NCBI RefSeq assembly: GCF_021190955.1
Contig: NZ_JAIOAO010000001.1
Coordinates: 558,001-622,000, forward strand
Direction: 5' to 3'
Source of the DNA: Parachryseolinea silvisoli
GTDB lineage: Bacteria; Bacteroidota; Bacteroidia; Cytophagales; Cyclobacteriaceae
DNA: 64,000 nt
Position numbers and translations under genes: made by a program. Shown here piece by piece: positions 1 through 8,585 of the stretch (its first letter is position 1; each line of letters starts with the position of its first letter). The notes beneath the pieces are model-generated. The model was not told where the DNA came from, made no database searches, and saw nothing but the letters and a program-made list of their open reading frames with translations.

Positions 1-1803
1 GGTGTACACCGCGACATCGCGGGTTCGCGCAAAGCCATTCCTTTGTATGAAGAAACGCTGCGGCAGCACCCGGAGGACCTGGAGTCGCGCTGGCTGCTGA
101 ACCTGGCCTATATGACATTGGGAGAATACCCCCAACGCGTGCCGCCTGAATTTTATATACCCGGCATGGAGGGCGACACCACGTACCGAATGAATGCGTT
201 TGAGGATATTGCCGGCGACCTGAACCTGGCGACCCGGAACATGGCGGGAGGCGGCATTACAGAAGATTTTGACAACGACGGCTACCTGGATCTGATCACC
301 TCAGGCTGGGGACTGGACGAAGAAATGCATTACTTTCACAACAATGCCGACGGCACGTTTGCGGACTGGTCGGACAAGGCCGGTTTGGAGGGCCTTACAG
401 GCGGTTTAAACATGGTTCAGGCCGACTATAATAATGACGGCCTTCGCGACATACTTGTGCTTCGGGGGGCCTGGAAAGGCGAATACGGGCAAGAGCCCAA
501 TTCCCTGCTGAAAAACAACGGTGATGGTACCTTTTCGGACGTTACCACCCAGGCCGGTCTGCTCTCCTTTCATCCCACACAGACCGCTACCTGGAACGAC
601 TTTAACAATGATGGCTGGCTGGACCTCTTTATCGGCAATGAAACTGACCACCAGGGGTATAACGTTCAGCATCCCTGCGAGCTGTATATCAATAACCAGA
701 ATGGCACTTTTCGCGAGGTAGCTCACCTGGCGAAGGTGGACTATAGATTTTATGTCAAAGCCGTCGCTTCGGGTGATTTCGACAACGACGGTTTGATTGA
801 CTTGTTCTTCTCGAGCATGGATGGCGTACGCAAGCTGCTGCGCAATACGGGCGTGCAAGGCAAAGAGGTGATGTTTGAAGACGTTTCGGCAAAGGCTGGG
901 TTTGACCGTGAGCACGGAAAGACTTTCCCAACATGGTTCTTCGATTACGACAACGACGGCTGGCTGGACGTGTTTGTCTGTGATTATACCTTCTCGCAGT
1001 CGCTTGCATATTATACCGCGGCTGAGAAGCTGGGCATTCCCGCCGGCAGCCCTGAAAAGATGCTGCTGTATCACAACAACCACGACGGAACCTTTACCAA
1101 TGTGGCTCCTGCCATGGGCCTAACCACCAACGTATTTGCCATGGGCTCCAACTTCGGCGACATCGACAACGACGGTTACCTGGACATGTACCTGGGCTCG
1201 GGTAATCCTAATTACCAATCACTCGTGCCGAACAAAATGTTTAAAAACCTGGGCGGGAAAAAATTCGCGGATGTTACCGCGTCGGCCCGCGTGGGGCACT
1301 TGCAAAAGGGCCACGGCGTGTCGTTTGCCGACATGGACAACGACGGCGACCAGGATATTCACATCGAGATGGGCGGTGCGTTTATCGGCGATGCCTATCA
1401 GAATTCGTTCTTCCTGAATCCGGGACAGGGTAACAACCACTGGATCACGATTCTGCTTACCGGCACACAAGCCAACCGCGATGCGATCGGCTCCCGGCTC
1501 AAGATCACCTGTACGGAAAACGGCGTGCGTCGTACCATCTATCGTGACGTGAACAGCGGCGGCAGCTTTGGCGCATCGCCTTTACGCCGGGAGATCGGCG
1601 TGGGACAAGCGACTACCATCGACGAGCTCGAGATCACCTGGCGTGGCAGCGGCACCGTGCAAAAATTCACCAACCTGCGCGCCGACCAGTTTATCCGCAT
1701 TACGGAAGGAAGCGATAAAGTTGAACCTGTAAACCTGAAAACCATTACATGGACCTTGCCCAACCGAATCTGCGAACCGCAATCATTGGCCTATAACCGC
1801 TAA
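1..1803 (+). CDS. VCBS/FG-GAP repeat protein with ASPIC/UnbV domain (5' end outside window)
   Basis: The open frame is already running at base 1, so the N-terminus lies outside the window; the first possible internal start is a TTG at 43, but the upstream codons read as continuous helical, TPR-like protein (…SRKAIPLYEE…). The visible part has seven VCBS/FG-GAP repeats, each with a D-x-D/N-N-D-G-x-x-D calcium-binding loop (for example DFDNDGYLD, DYNNDGLRD, DFNNDGWLD, DMDNDGDQD), which form a beta-propeller. The last about 100 residues, from NHWITILLTG to QFIRITEG, match the ASPIC/UnbV domain. This arrangement is that of CRTAC1-like, secreted or surface-exposed proteins of Bacteroidota. The ligand is unknown. 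It ends at TAA 1801-1803. Confidence 0.85.
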   Translation, partial: GVHRDIAGSRKAIPLYEETLRQHPEDLESRWLLNLAYMTLGEYPQRVPPEFYIPGMEGDTTYRMNAFEDIAGDLNLATRNMAGGGITEDFDNDGYLDLITSGWGLDEEMHYFHNNADGTFADWSDKAGLEGLTGGLNMVQADYNNDGLRDILVLRGAWKGEYGQEPNSLLKNNGDGTFSDVTTQAGLLSFHPTQTATWNDFNNDGWLDLFIGNETDHQGYNVQHPCELYINNQNGTFREVAHLAKVDYRFYVKAVASGDFDNDGLIDLFFSSMDGVRKLLRNTGVQGKEVMFEDVSAKAGFDREHGKTFPTWFFDYDNDGWLDVFVCDYTFSQSLAYYTAAEKLGIPAGSPEKMLLYHNNHDGTFTNVAPAMGLTTNVFAMGSNFGDIDNDGYLDMYLGSGNPNYQSLVPNKMFKNLGGKKFADVTASARVGHLQKGHGVSFADMDNDGDQDIHIEMGGAFIGDAYQNSFFLNPGQGNNHWITILLTGTQANRDAIGSRLKITCTENGVRRTIYRDVNSGGSFGASPLRREIGVGQATTIDELEITWRGSGTVQKFTNLRADQFIRITEGSDKVEPVNLKTITWTLPNRICEPQSLAYNR

Positions 1804-1922
1804 GCACTCTACGCGGCACCCACAGGACCACCTGCTCTTCACAGGCAGGTGGTCCGGGCGGGGCATCGGTATTCCCAAATTAAAATTGTTTCTTTGTGGT
1901 TTCGTATTCTGAAAAAGCCACT

Positions 1923-2342
1923 ATGGAACCCTTGCGTCGACTGCTCAAAGCAGAGTTTACCCGTTTCGTAATCGTCGGCGGTATCTCTGCCGTGCTTGAG
2001 TACTCTCTCTACTTTGCATTCAAAACCATTACCGACTATCGCGTGGCCAATGTGCTGGGCTTTATCCTGACCAATGTCGTGACGTACATCCTCACCAAGC
2101 GATACGTATTCACCTCTACCACACAGGCCAACAGGGTCTACGAAGCCACGCTGTTTGCCATTTGTCTGGCCGGCGCGTTGGCCGTGAACACGGCCGTGCT
2201 GTGGGCACTTGTCGAATTTGTGTCGATGGACGACAAGATCGCCAAGGCCCTCGCCATTGCTGTGGCCGTGGTCTGGAATTTCTTTACCCGCAAGTACATC
2301 GTCTTCCGCAACCGGGACGTGGCACAGCAAACCGGCAACTAG
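1923..2342 (+). CDS. GtrA family membrane protein
   Basis: Protein of 139 residues with about four hydrophobic segments and the GtrA hallmarks FVIVGGISAVLEY near the N-terminus and WNFFTRKYIVFRN at the C-terminus. GtrA-like proteins are small inner-membrane proteins linked to polyprenyl-phosphate-sugar transfer across the membrane and to cell-surface polysaccharide assembly. I chose ATG 1923 (MEPLRRLLKAEF); an in-frame GTG at 1896 adds nine unconserved-looking residues. No glycosyltransferase is adjacent, so the carried sugar cannot be guessed. The TAG stop overlaps the stop of the convergent thrC, so the two genes share CTAG and there is no room for a terminator. Confidence 0.85.
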   Translation: MEPLRRLLKAEFTRFVIVGGISAVLEYSLYFAFKTITDYRVANVLGFILTNVVTYILTKRYVFTSTTQANRVYEATLFAICLAGALAVNTAVLWALVEFVSMDDKIAKALAIAVAVVWNFFTRKYIVFRNRDVAQQTGN

Positions 2343-3643
2343 AGATTTCCCTGCAGATAAGTTTTAAGCGACGCGAAGTCCGATTTCATCGGCACACTAC
2401 GTTTGGAACGCTGCAAGAACTTTTGCAATGCCGGTGGTATGGCGATAGGCTCTTCCAGTATTTCGTCGACCACTTCCTTAAACTTGGCCGGGTGTGCCGT
2501 CTCGAGAAAAATGCCCGTTACCTCGTCAGTCGTTTCGTCCAGGTAGTGCTGCAAACCCAGGTAGCCAATGGCGCCGTGTGGGTCCAGCACATAGTCTGAT
2601 GATGCTTTTACCAGTCGCATCGCCGCGCGGGTCTCGTCGTCGGTAAAGGCGTAGCCTTTGATCAATGCCGATAGTGCTTTGTAGTCGTGCCCCAGGAGCT
2701 CCAATATACGCGGGAAGTTGCTCGGGTTGCCAACGTCCATGGCATTGCTAATGGTCTGTTGCGACGGACGTGGTGTAAACACTTGTGTTTTGAGATACGC
2801 CGGCACCACATCGTTTACGTTGGTAGTCGCGACGAAGGCGTGAATGGGCAGGCCCATCGCCCGCGCCAGTAAGCCACCCGTAATGTTGCCGAAGTTGCCG
2901 CTCGGTACCGAGAACACCACGGGCCGGCCGAGGTGTTGCACCCGTGCGTATGCATAGAAGTAATAAAACGACTGCGGTATGAGTCGTGCGATGTTGATCG
3001 AGTTGGCGGAGGTCAGGAAGTATTTTTTCTTCAGGTCCTCGTCGAGGAATGCTTGTTTTACCAGGCGCTGGCAATCATCAAAGGTGCCGTCTACTTCCAG
3101 GGCCGTAATGTTCTGGCCCAGGGTCGTGAACTGCTTTTCCTGAATGTCGCTTACTTTACCGGAAGGGTACAACACAATTACCCGTGTACCGGGCACGCCG
3201 AGAAAGCCGTTGGCCACCGCGCTGCCGGTATCGCCTGATGTAGCGACGAGTATAACAATTTCTTGTTTCTGACTGCGGGCAAAGTATCCCAGCAGCTGCG
3301 ACATGAAGCGCGCACCAAAATCTTTAAAGGCCAATGTAGGGCCGTGGAAAAGCTCGAGAGCATAAAGGTGGTCATCCACCTCTACCACGGGTGCGTCAAA
3401 CTGAATGGTGTGGTCTACGATGCGCCGCAGCTCGTCGGCGGGCACGTCGTCGCCCACCAGGTTTTGGGCCACGGCAAAGGCCATGTCGGCAAACGACATG
3501 GACGGAAGCCTGGCAAAGAAGTCGGGTGGTAACGTGGGGATCCGTTCGGGCATATAGAGACCGTTGTCGGGTGCCAGGCCCTGGATTACGGCGTCGCGCA
3601 GATCGACTTGTAGTGCTTTGTTATTCGTACTGTAGAATTTCAT
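2339..3643 (-). CDS. thrC: Threonine synthase
   Basis: Converts O-phosphohomoserine to threonine and phosphate, the last step of threonine synthesis, in the cytoplasm with pyridoxal phosphate. The 434-residue protein has the N-terminal threonine synthase segment (MKFYSTNNKALQVDLRD) and the PLP-lysine motif GPTLAFKDFG with Lys107, followed by the SGDTGSA phosphate-binding loop. The start is ATG 3643; an upstream in-frame ATG at 3706 would run into thrB and gives a non-conserved extension. It lies 13 bp after thrB and closes the thrABC operon. The stop codon overlaps that of the convergent GtrA gene. Confidence 0.96.
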   Translation of the reverse strand: MKFYSTNNKALQVDLRDAVIQGLAPDNGLYMPERIPTLPPDFFARLPSMSFADMAFAVAQNLVGDDVPADELRRIVDHTIQFDAPVVEVDDHLYALELFHGPTLAFKDFGARFMSQLLGYFARSQKQEIVILVATSGDTGSAVANGFLGVPGTRVIVLYPSGKVSDIQEKQFTTLGQNITALEVDGTFDDCQRLVKQAFLDEDLKKKYFLTSANSINIARLIPQSFYYFYAYARVQHLGRPVVFSVPSGNFGNITGGLLARAMGLPIHAFVATTNVNDVVPAYLKTQVFTPRPSQQTISNAMDVGNPSNFPRILELLGHDYKALSALIKGYAFTDDETRAAMRLVKASSDYVLDPHGAIGYLGLQHYLDETTDEVTGIFLETAHPAKFKEVVDEILEEPIAIPPALQKFLQRSKRSVPMKSDFASLKTYLQGNL

Positions 3644-3656
3644 TGTCTGGTATGGC

Positions 3657-4583
3657 TTATAGGATTTTGGCCCCGGCGTTGTTGATCTCCGACACAAATA
3701 CGTCACTCTTGAGTTTCAAGTCCGTGAATTGAGCCTGCATGGCCTCCCCCACCCGTTGTGCCGTGGCGGCGTCGGTCGACAATGCAAAGATGGTGGGTCC
3801 GGAGCCCGAGATACCACAGCCCAACGCACCGGCTTTTACAGCCTCTTCCTTGATGCGATCAAAGCCCGGTATCAACACGGAACGAATCGGTTCGGCCACC
3901 ACATCTTTCAAGGATCGACCGATCAATCCAAAGTCCGGTTTCATCAGGCCTACCACCAGGCCGGCAATGTTTCCCCACTGTGTGATGGCATCCTTTATTG
4001 GTATCGTGGCCTTTAACACGCGGCGCGAATCTTCAGTCTTTAATTCGAGATGCGGGTGTACTAAGGTGCAGAATAAACCCGCCGGTGTGGGAATGCTCGT
4101 CACATCCAGTGGGTCATACCCGCGGATCAATACAAAGCCACCCAACAGCGAAGGTGCCACGTTGTCGGCATGGGCCGATCCACAGGCAATGCGCTCCGAC
4201 TCCATGGCGAACGGCAGCAGCTCTTTACGCGAGAGCGGTTCGCCGTGCAGGTGGTTAATGGCCACGAGGGCAGCCACCGAGCTGGCTGCGCTGGACCCCA
4301 TGCCACTGCCGAGTGCCAGGTGTTTATACAGGGTGATCTCTGCACCCTGCTCGCTTTTAATGGCTTTCAAAAATTCGATGACGGCAACACTGGATGTGTT
4401 GCGCGATGCGTCCCGCGGAAGGCGACCGTCGTCGCCAAAGATCTCGCGAATGACCACGCCCGGTTTGTCGGTCAGGGTCACTACTACCTCGTCGGCGGGC
4501 GAGGCTACAGCAAAGCCGAATATATCGAAGCCGCACGAAACGTTTGCTACCGTTGCAGGGGCCGATGCTCTTACAGATTTCAT
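3657..4583 (-). CDS. thrB: Homoserine kinase
   Basis: Phosphorylates homoserine with ATP to give O-phosphohomoserine, the substrate of ThrC. The 308-residue protein is a GHMP kinase: an N-terminal strand with SAPATVANVSCGFD, the glycine/serine-rich ATP loop LGSGMGSSAA at residues 91-100, and the C-terminal GCGISGSGPTIFAL motif. Length is normal for the family. It sits between thrA (43 bp gap) and thrC (13 bp gap) and is surely co-transcribed. Confidence 0.96.
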   Translation of the reverse strand: MKSVRASAPATVANVSCGFDIFGFAVASPADEVVVTLTDKPGVVIREIFGDDGRLPRDASRNTSSVAVIEFLKAIKSEQGAEITLYKHLALGSGMGSSAASSVAALVAINHLHGEPLSRKELLPFAMESERIACGSAHADNVAPSLLGGFVLIRGYDPLDVTSIPTPAGLFCTLVHPHLELKTEDSRRVLKATIPIKDAITQWGNIAGLVVGLMKPDFGLIGRSLKDVVAEPIRSVLIPGFDRIKEEAVKAGALGCGISGSGPTIFALSTDAATAQRVGEAMQAQFTDLKLKSDVFVSEINNAGAKIL

Positions 4584-4626
4584 GAATGCGATGTTTATTG
4601 TTATACGCTATCGTTCGTTATTATCG

Positions 4627-7074
4627 TTAGCGGGCATAGTGGCCGATGCGGATCACGTCGGCAAATACACCGGCGGCCGTTACCGCGGCACCGGCACCCG
4701 GGCCACGAATTACCATGGGACGCTCGTGGTAACGTTCTGTTGTCAACAAGATAATGTTGTCGCTACCCGATAACGAGTAGAACGGATGCGTGTCGTTTAC
4801 CGTACCCAGTGATACCGCCACTTTGCCGTCTTTCAACACGGCCATGTAGCGCAGCTTCTCCCGGCGGCCGGTGGCATCGGCCAACAGTTTCTCAAATGCG
4901 CTGTCATGTTTCTCCAGTGCGGTAAAGAATGCGTCCACGGAAGTCTGCTCGCGGCAGTCACCTGGTACCAGGTTCTCCACGGTAATGTCGCTCAGCTCGT
5001 ACGGCAGGCCCGCCTCGCGGGAGAGGATCAGAATCTTGCGCGCTACATCCATGCCGCTGAGGTCGTCACGCGGATCAGGCTCGGTATATCCTTTCGCTTT
5101 GGCTTCTTTCACCACTTCGCTAAATTTCTTGCCGGCGGAATAAGAGCTGAAGATAAAGTTCAGCGTACCACTCAGCACCCCTTCGATGCTGATGACCTTG
5201 TCACCGCTCAGGAGCAAGTCATTCAGCGTATTGATCACCGGCAGACCGGCCCCTACGTTGGTTTCATACAGGAACTTCACACCGCGGCGGAAGGCGGTAC
5301 GTTTCAGTGACTGGTATTTTTCGAGCGAACCTGAGTTGGCTTTCTTATTCGGTGTTACGACTGAGATGCTGGCCGACAGGATCGCTTCGTAGAACGATGT
5401 CACCTCTTCACTGGAGGTACAATCTACAAAAATGCTGTTGGGCAGGTTGAGCGATACCATCTGCTCTACAAACTTCTCCATGTGCATGGTTTCACCCTTC
5501 GCCTCGTTCTCGTCCAGACAAGTAGCCGGGGGCAACCCCGCTTCCTGGAAAAGCATCTTGCGGCTGTTCGCAACGGCTATAATGTTTATTTCCAGTAGAT
5601 TCTCTTTTGCCAGTTTGTCAAATTGCTCCTGCACCATGTTGATCAGGGCTTTGCCGATCAGGCCCGTGCCCACGAGGAATACGTTAAGCAGCTTGCGATC
5701 CGACAGGAAGAATGCTTCGTGCAATGCGTTCAGCGCTTTCGCGACGTCGGCTTGCCGCACGACGGCGGAGATATTGCGCTCCGAAGAGCCTTGCGCGATG
5801 GCCATGACGTTCACACCATTTTTACCGAGCGCGCTAAACATGCGCCCGCTGGTACCGGGACTTTGTTTCATATTGTCGCCGACGACCGCGATGATCGAGA
5901 GGTCTGTCTCCACGTGTACTTCGTCGATTTCTTCGTTGCGTATTTCGTATTGAAATTCCTTTTCGATAGCCGATTTGGCCTGACGGGTATACAGGCTTTC
6001 GATCGCGAGGCAGATGGAGTGCTCGGACGACGCCTGGCTGATCAGGATCACGTTGACCCGCTCGCGCGCCAGTGTAGCAAACAATCGCGCCGACGCGCCC
6101 ACCACGCCCAGTAAACCACTCCCCTGAACGCTGAGCAGGCTGATGGCATTCATGGACGATATACCTTTGATCACTTTCCCATTCTTCGACTCGGAATGGA
6201 TAACAGTACCCTGGAATGTCGGGTTGAATGTGTTCTTGATCCAGATGGGAATGCGGTTGACCATGGCCGGCTGCATAGTCGCCGGAAAGATCACTTTTGC
6301 GCCAAAGTGCGACAATTCCATCGCTTCTTCATAGCTCATCTGCGGCACCGTGAATGCCTTCTTCACGAGACGTGGGTCAGCCGTCATCATGCCGTCTACG
6401 TCCGTCCAGATCTCGAGGTCTGATGCTTGCAAGGCACCGGCAAAGATGGCGGCGGTATAATCCGAGCCGCTGCGGCCGAGTGTTGTCGTTTCGCCCGTTT
6501 CGCTGGTGCCGATAAATCCGGTGATGATCTGCAGCGCCTGCTGGCGGCTGAAGTGCTCGCGTATCTGTGTGTTGGTTGTGTCGAAGTCTACTTTGGCGTA
6601 ACCAAAGTTAGCGTCGGTACGCACAACGCGGCGCGTGTCGAGAAACTCCGCCGCGACACCACTGTCTTTGAACGCTTCGGCAATGATATAGGCCGACAGG
6701 CGCTCGCCAAAGCTCATGATATAGTCGAGGGTGCGGGGGGTGCGTTCTTTCACGAGGTATACGCCGTGCAGCACGTCCTCCAGCTCGTTAATGGTAAACT
6801 TAACTTGTGCCAGGATGCTGCTTTGTTTTTGCACGCCTACCAGTGCGCGTACGGCATCGAGGTGGCGGCGCTCAATTTCAGCAAGGGTGGCTTTATATTC
6901 CAGGTTGCCTTCGAGGGCCAACCGGCTGATTTGGATCAATACGTCGGTAACACCGCCAAAGGCGGAAAATACGACAGCAACGTCTTCGCGCAGGTACGGC
7001 TTGACGATCTCGATGACCGACTGTATCCGCGCAGGGGTGGCAACCGATGAGCCACCGAACTTCAATATTTTCAT
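4627..7074 (-). CDS. thrA: Bifunctional aspartokinase / homoserine dehydrogenase
   Basis: Carries out the first and third steps of the aspartate pathway towards homoserine. The 815-residue protein begins MKILKFGGSS, the aspartokinase nucleotide loop, and has the kinase residues FGERLSA and TLGRSGSDYTA. A regulatory ACT pair covers roughly residues 310-460 (VNVILISQASSEHS, VNVMAIAQGSSERN). Homoserine dehydrogenase starts near residue 465 with the Rossmann motif VGTGLIGKAL and contains the GTLNFIFS segment. ACT domains in this enzyme normally mediate threonine feedback inhibition. ATG 7074 was chosen because it places KFGGSS at the usual position; an in-frame ATG at 7128 would add 18 residues that lie inside a leader hairpin. 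It is first gene of thrABC and follows a threonine-rich leader peptide. Confidence 0.97.
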   Translation of the reverse strand: MKILKFGGSSVATPARIQSVIEIVKPYLREDVAVVFSAFGGVTDVLIQISRLALEGNLEYKATLAEIERRHLDAVRALVGVQKQSSILAQVKFTINELEDVLHGVYLVKERTPRTLDYIMSFGERLSAYIIAEAFKDSGVAAEFLDTRRVVRTDANFGYAKVDFDTTNTQIREHFSRQQALQIITGFIGTSETGETTTLGRSGSDYTAAIFAGALQASDLEIWTDVDGMMTADPRLVKKAFTVPQMSYEEAMELSHFGAKVIFPATMQPAMVNRIPIWIKNTFNPTFQGTVIHSESKNGKVIKGISSMNAISLLSVQGSGLLGVVGASARLFATLARERVNVILISQASSEHSICLAIESLYTRQAKSAIEKEFQYEIRNEEIDEVHVETDLSIIAVVGDNMKQSPGTSGRMFSALGKNGVNVMAIAQGSSERNISAVVRQADVAKALNALHEAFFLSDRKLLNVFLVGTGLIGKALINMVQEQFDKLAKENLLEINIIAVANSRKMLFQEAGLPPATCLDENEAKGETMHMEKFVEQMVSLNLPNSIFVDCTSSEEVTSFYEAILSASISVVTPNKKANSGSLEKYQSLKRTAFRRGVKFLYETNVGAGLPVINTLNDLLLSGDKVISIEGVLSGTLNFIFSSYSAGKKFSEVVKEAKAKGYTEPDPRDDLSGMDVARKILILSREAGLPYELSDITVENLVPGDCREQTSVDAFFTALEKHDSAFEKLLADATGRREKLRYMAVLKDGKVAVSLGTVNDTHPFYSLSGSDNIILLTTERYHERPMVIRGPGAGAAVTAAGVFADVIRIGHYAR

Positions 7075-7113
7075 GACAAAGTGTTTTCTGGTTGTTGAGG
7101 TGATTGTTTTTCC

Positions 7114-7149
7114 GATTACGCGTAGCACTTCCTGGAGGTGGACGTAATC
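7114..7149 (-). promoter_or_regulatory. Stem-loop between threonine leader and thrA
   Basis: The thr leader transcript can fold GATTACG (7149-7143) against CGTAATC (7120-7114), with possible short inner pairing CAC/GTG. It lies 40 nt upstream of the thrA ATG. The RNA after the stem is A-rich (GGAAAAACAATC), not U-rich, so it is not a classical intrinsic terminator on the thr strand. It could be an antiterminator, pause or translation-control helix; the role is inferred only from position. Confidence 0.45.
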
Positions 7150-7175
7150 CTAATGGGGGCGGAGGTATACATGCA

Positions 7176-7191
7176 TACGGGTTACCCCGTA
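7176..7191 (-). promoter_or_regulatory. Hairpin over the stop codon of the thr leader peptide
   Basis: In the transcript TACGGG pairs with CCCGTA around a GUAA loop, six perfect base pairs with a GNRA-type tetraloop. The helix contains the last leader codons and the TAA stop, so a ribosome that stalls on the preceding Thr/Ile codons or reaches the stop would control its folding. The 3' arm can alternatively pair within GTATGCATGTATAC just downstream. This is the geometry expected of an attenuator, though no terminator was found. Confidence 0.5.
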
Positions 7192-7244
7192 ATGATGGTA
7201 ATGGTAATAATAGTGGTAATAATCGTTGTCACAACGGTAGCCAT
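7182..7244 (-). CDS. thrL: Threonine operon leader peptide
   Basis: A 20-codon reading frame, MATVVTTIITTIITITIITG, ends 107 bp upstream of thrA. Eight of its 20 residues are Thr and seven are Ile, in alternating pairs, very like the gammaproteobacterial ThrL peptide that senses charged tRNA-Thr and tRNA-Ile. Start ATG is at 7244-7242 and stop TAA at 7184-7182. The same frame stays open upstream to an ATG at 7370 but that part looks like ordinary non-coding leader. Composition, position and the surrounding hairpins make a regulatory leader by far the best reading. The peptide itself probably has no function beyond ribosome stalling. Confidence 0.8.
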   Translation of the reverse strand: MATVVTTIITTIITITIITG

Positions 7245-7251
7245 GGCGATA

Positions 7252-7273
7252 GAAGCTTCTGTGAAAAAGCTTC
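7252..7273 (-). promoter_or_regulatory. Hairpin just upstream of the thr leader peptide start
   Basis: GAAGCTT and AAGCTTC form a perfect 7-bp stem with an 8-nt loop, ending 7 nt before the leader ATG at 7244. It could affect ribosome entry on the leader peptide. No functional evidence beyond position. Confidence 0.35.
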
Positions 7274-7519
7274 CAGGGGAAAGTATATATTGTTTCGCCG
7301 GTGTCATTTGATATCCCGAAATAATGAAACCCTTGCCTTGTTTCCTACAGAAAATTGATGATTTTTGCACGAACTAACGGTTATTAGCGCATTGCAATCG
7401 TATGCAACGAGTCTGATAAAAATATTACCTGAAAAAGTACGGGTATCATTTCCTTAAAAAACATCACACGATACTACAACCACCGGAGCCTGCCCGGCGC
7501 CGGCAGCGATCTTTTCACC
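7274..7519. other. Divergent intergenic region between thr leader and thioesterase gene
   Basis: AT-richer than its surroundings and presumably holds the promoter of the thr operon (minus) and that of the thioesterase gene (plus). On the plus strand TTGCC at about 7332 followed by GATTTTTG ending near 7367 is a weak match to the Bacteroidota -33/-7 pattern. I found no clear TAnnTTTG box on the minus strand, so the thr promoter remains unplaced. No gene is visible here. Confidence 0.4.
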
Positions 7520-8053
7520 ATGAGCGAAACACGAAAAAGTAAATTTCCGCGCGAGTCTTTTGTAAGCATGACAGAGCTTGTTCTTCCGAACGACACCAAC
7601 ACCTTCAACAACCTGATGGGGGGACGGCTCATGCATTGGATGGACATCGTTTCGGCCATCGCTGCACAGAAGCATTCCAACCGCCATGTGGTCACGGCAT
7701 CGGTCGACAACATCTCGTTCAAGCATCCCATTCGCCTGGGCAACGTGGTGACGCTGCGCGCACGCGTGACACGCGCATTCCAATCGTCGATGGAAGTGCG
7801 CATCGATGTCGATGCCGAAGATATACCGGCCGCGCACAAGTTTGAAAGTAATGCTGCCTATTTTACCTTTGTCGCGCTCGACAAGGATGGCAAGCCCACC
7901 GACGTACCCGCGGTTGTAACCGAAACGCCGGAAGAAGCCGAATACTACGAAGGAGCGCTGCGCCGCCGCCAGCTGCGTCTCATCCTGGCGGGAAGAATGA
8001 AACCTTCTGAAGCCGCCGAGCTACGATCTATCTTCGACATCAAAGAATCCTAA
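7520..8053 (+). CDS. Acyl-CoA thioesterase (hotdog fold)
   Basis: Cytoplasmic hydrolase that would release CoA from acyl-CoA. The 177-residue protein has the acyl-CoA hydrolase signature: PNDTNTFNNLMGGRLMHWMD with the catalytic Asn and Asp of the hotdog helix, then ASVDNISFKHPIRLGNVVTL, which is the strand and CoA-binding region. It resembles the YciA/BFIT group; chain-length preference cannot be read from sequence. ATG 7520 is the only sensible start. It is followed after 6 bp by an unknown gene, so the two are probably co-expressed. Confidence 0.88.
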   Translation: MSETRKSKFPRESFVSMTELVLPNDTNTFNNLMGGRLMHWMDIVSAIAAQKHSNRHVVTASVDNISFKHPIRLGNVVTLRARVTRAFQSSMEVRIDVDAEDIPAAHKFESNAAYFTFVALDKDGKPTDVPAVVTETPEEAEYYEGALRRRQLRLILAGRMKPSEAAELRSIFDIKES

Positions 8054-8059
8054 GAACGC

Positions 8060-8446
8060 ATGAGCCAGGCAGCCTCCATCGAAACATATCTCTACCAGGA
8101 AGACCTCTATAGCCTCCCACCGCGTGTGCTGGTCATCGTGTCAGACCCGTGGGAGAAACTGACAGAGGCTGAGCAAACGACGCTGACGAAGATGATCACA
8201 GCCCTGCGGCTTAACATCGCCACGGTACAGATCATTACGCGCACGGCCTTTACGATGGCAGACCTGGCCGCCTATGCGCCCACGAAGGTGATTGCACTGG
8301 GCGCTACGTTGCAAGGCTCCAACCGCCTGTACGAGAGTTTTACGCAAGACGGTCTGCCGGTCGTGGTGGCCGATGCCCTGCCGCGCCTGGACGACCTCAA
8401 GAAGAAAAACCTCTGGCTCGCCCTGCGACAGATGTTCGGCGTCTGA
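8060..8446 (+). CDS. Conserved-looking hypothetical protein
   Basis: I do not recognise this 128-residue soluble protein with confidence. It has no signal peptide or membrane segment. Strand-like blocks RVLVIVSDPW, ATVQIITRT and TKVIALGATL, followed by a C-terminal helix KKKNLWLALRQMFGV, suggest a small alpha/beta Rossmann-like fold. The pattern faintly recalls the small uracil-DNA-glycosylase-like or DNA polymerase III psi-like proteins of Bacteroidota, but this is only an impression. It starts 6 bp after the thioesterase gene, and codon use matches its neighbours, so it is a real gene. Confidence 0.7.
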   Translation: MSQAASIETYLYQEDLYSLPPRVLVIVSDPWEKLTEAEQTTLTKMITALRLNIATVQIITRTAFTMADLAAYAPTKVIALGATLQGSNRLYESFTQDGLPVVVADALPRLDDLKKKNLWLALRQMFGV

Positions 8447-8541
8447 CCGCACAACACGTCCTCCTCCGGATATTTCCGGAGTGTGTTAAATGGCACATCT
8501 TCCCCCCTTCCCGTTTCGGGAACAACCGATTGTATTGATCA

Positions 8542-8572
8542 TTTGGCAGATTCGGGCTGATTCCTATCTTTG
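8542..8572 (+). promoter_or_regulatory. Promoter of the membrane pyrophosphatase gene
   Basis: TTTG at 8542-8545 and TATCTTTG at 8565-8572, separated by 19 bp, match the Bacteroidota housekeeping promoter (TTTG at -33, TAnnTTTG at -7) at every defined position. Transcription would begin near 8579, giving a leader of about 64 nt. Confidence 0.75.
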
Positions 8573-8585
8573 CCATCCTTAGTAT

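Noticed and set aside
43-45. TTG as the start of the first gene
   Set aside because: The frame is open to base 1 and upstream codons read as continuous protein, so the gene is cut by the window edge.
3739-4773. 344-codon plus-strand frame opposite thrB
   Set aside because: Low-complexity Ser/Ala/Thr/Pro composition; thrB with full GHMP motifs lies on the other strand.
7114-7149. Classical intrinsic terminator of the thr leader
   Set aside because: RNA after the stem is A-rich on the thr strand; there is no U-run on either strand directly after the stem.
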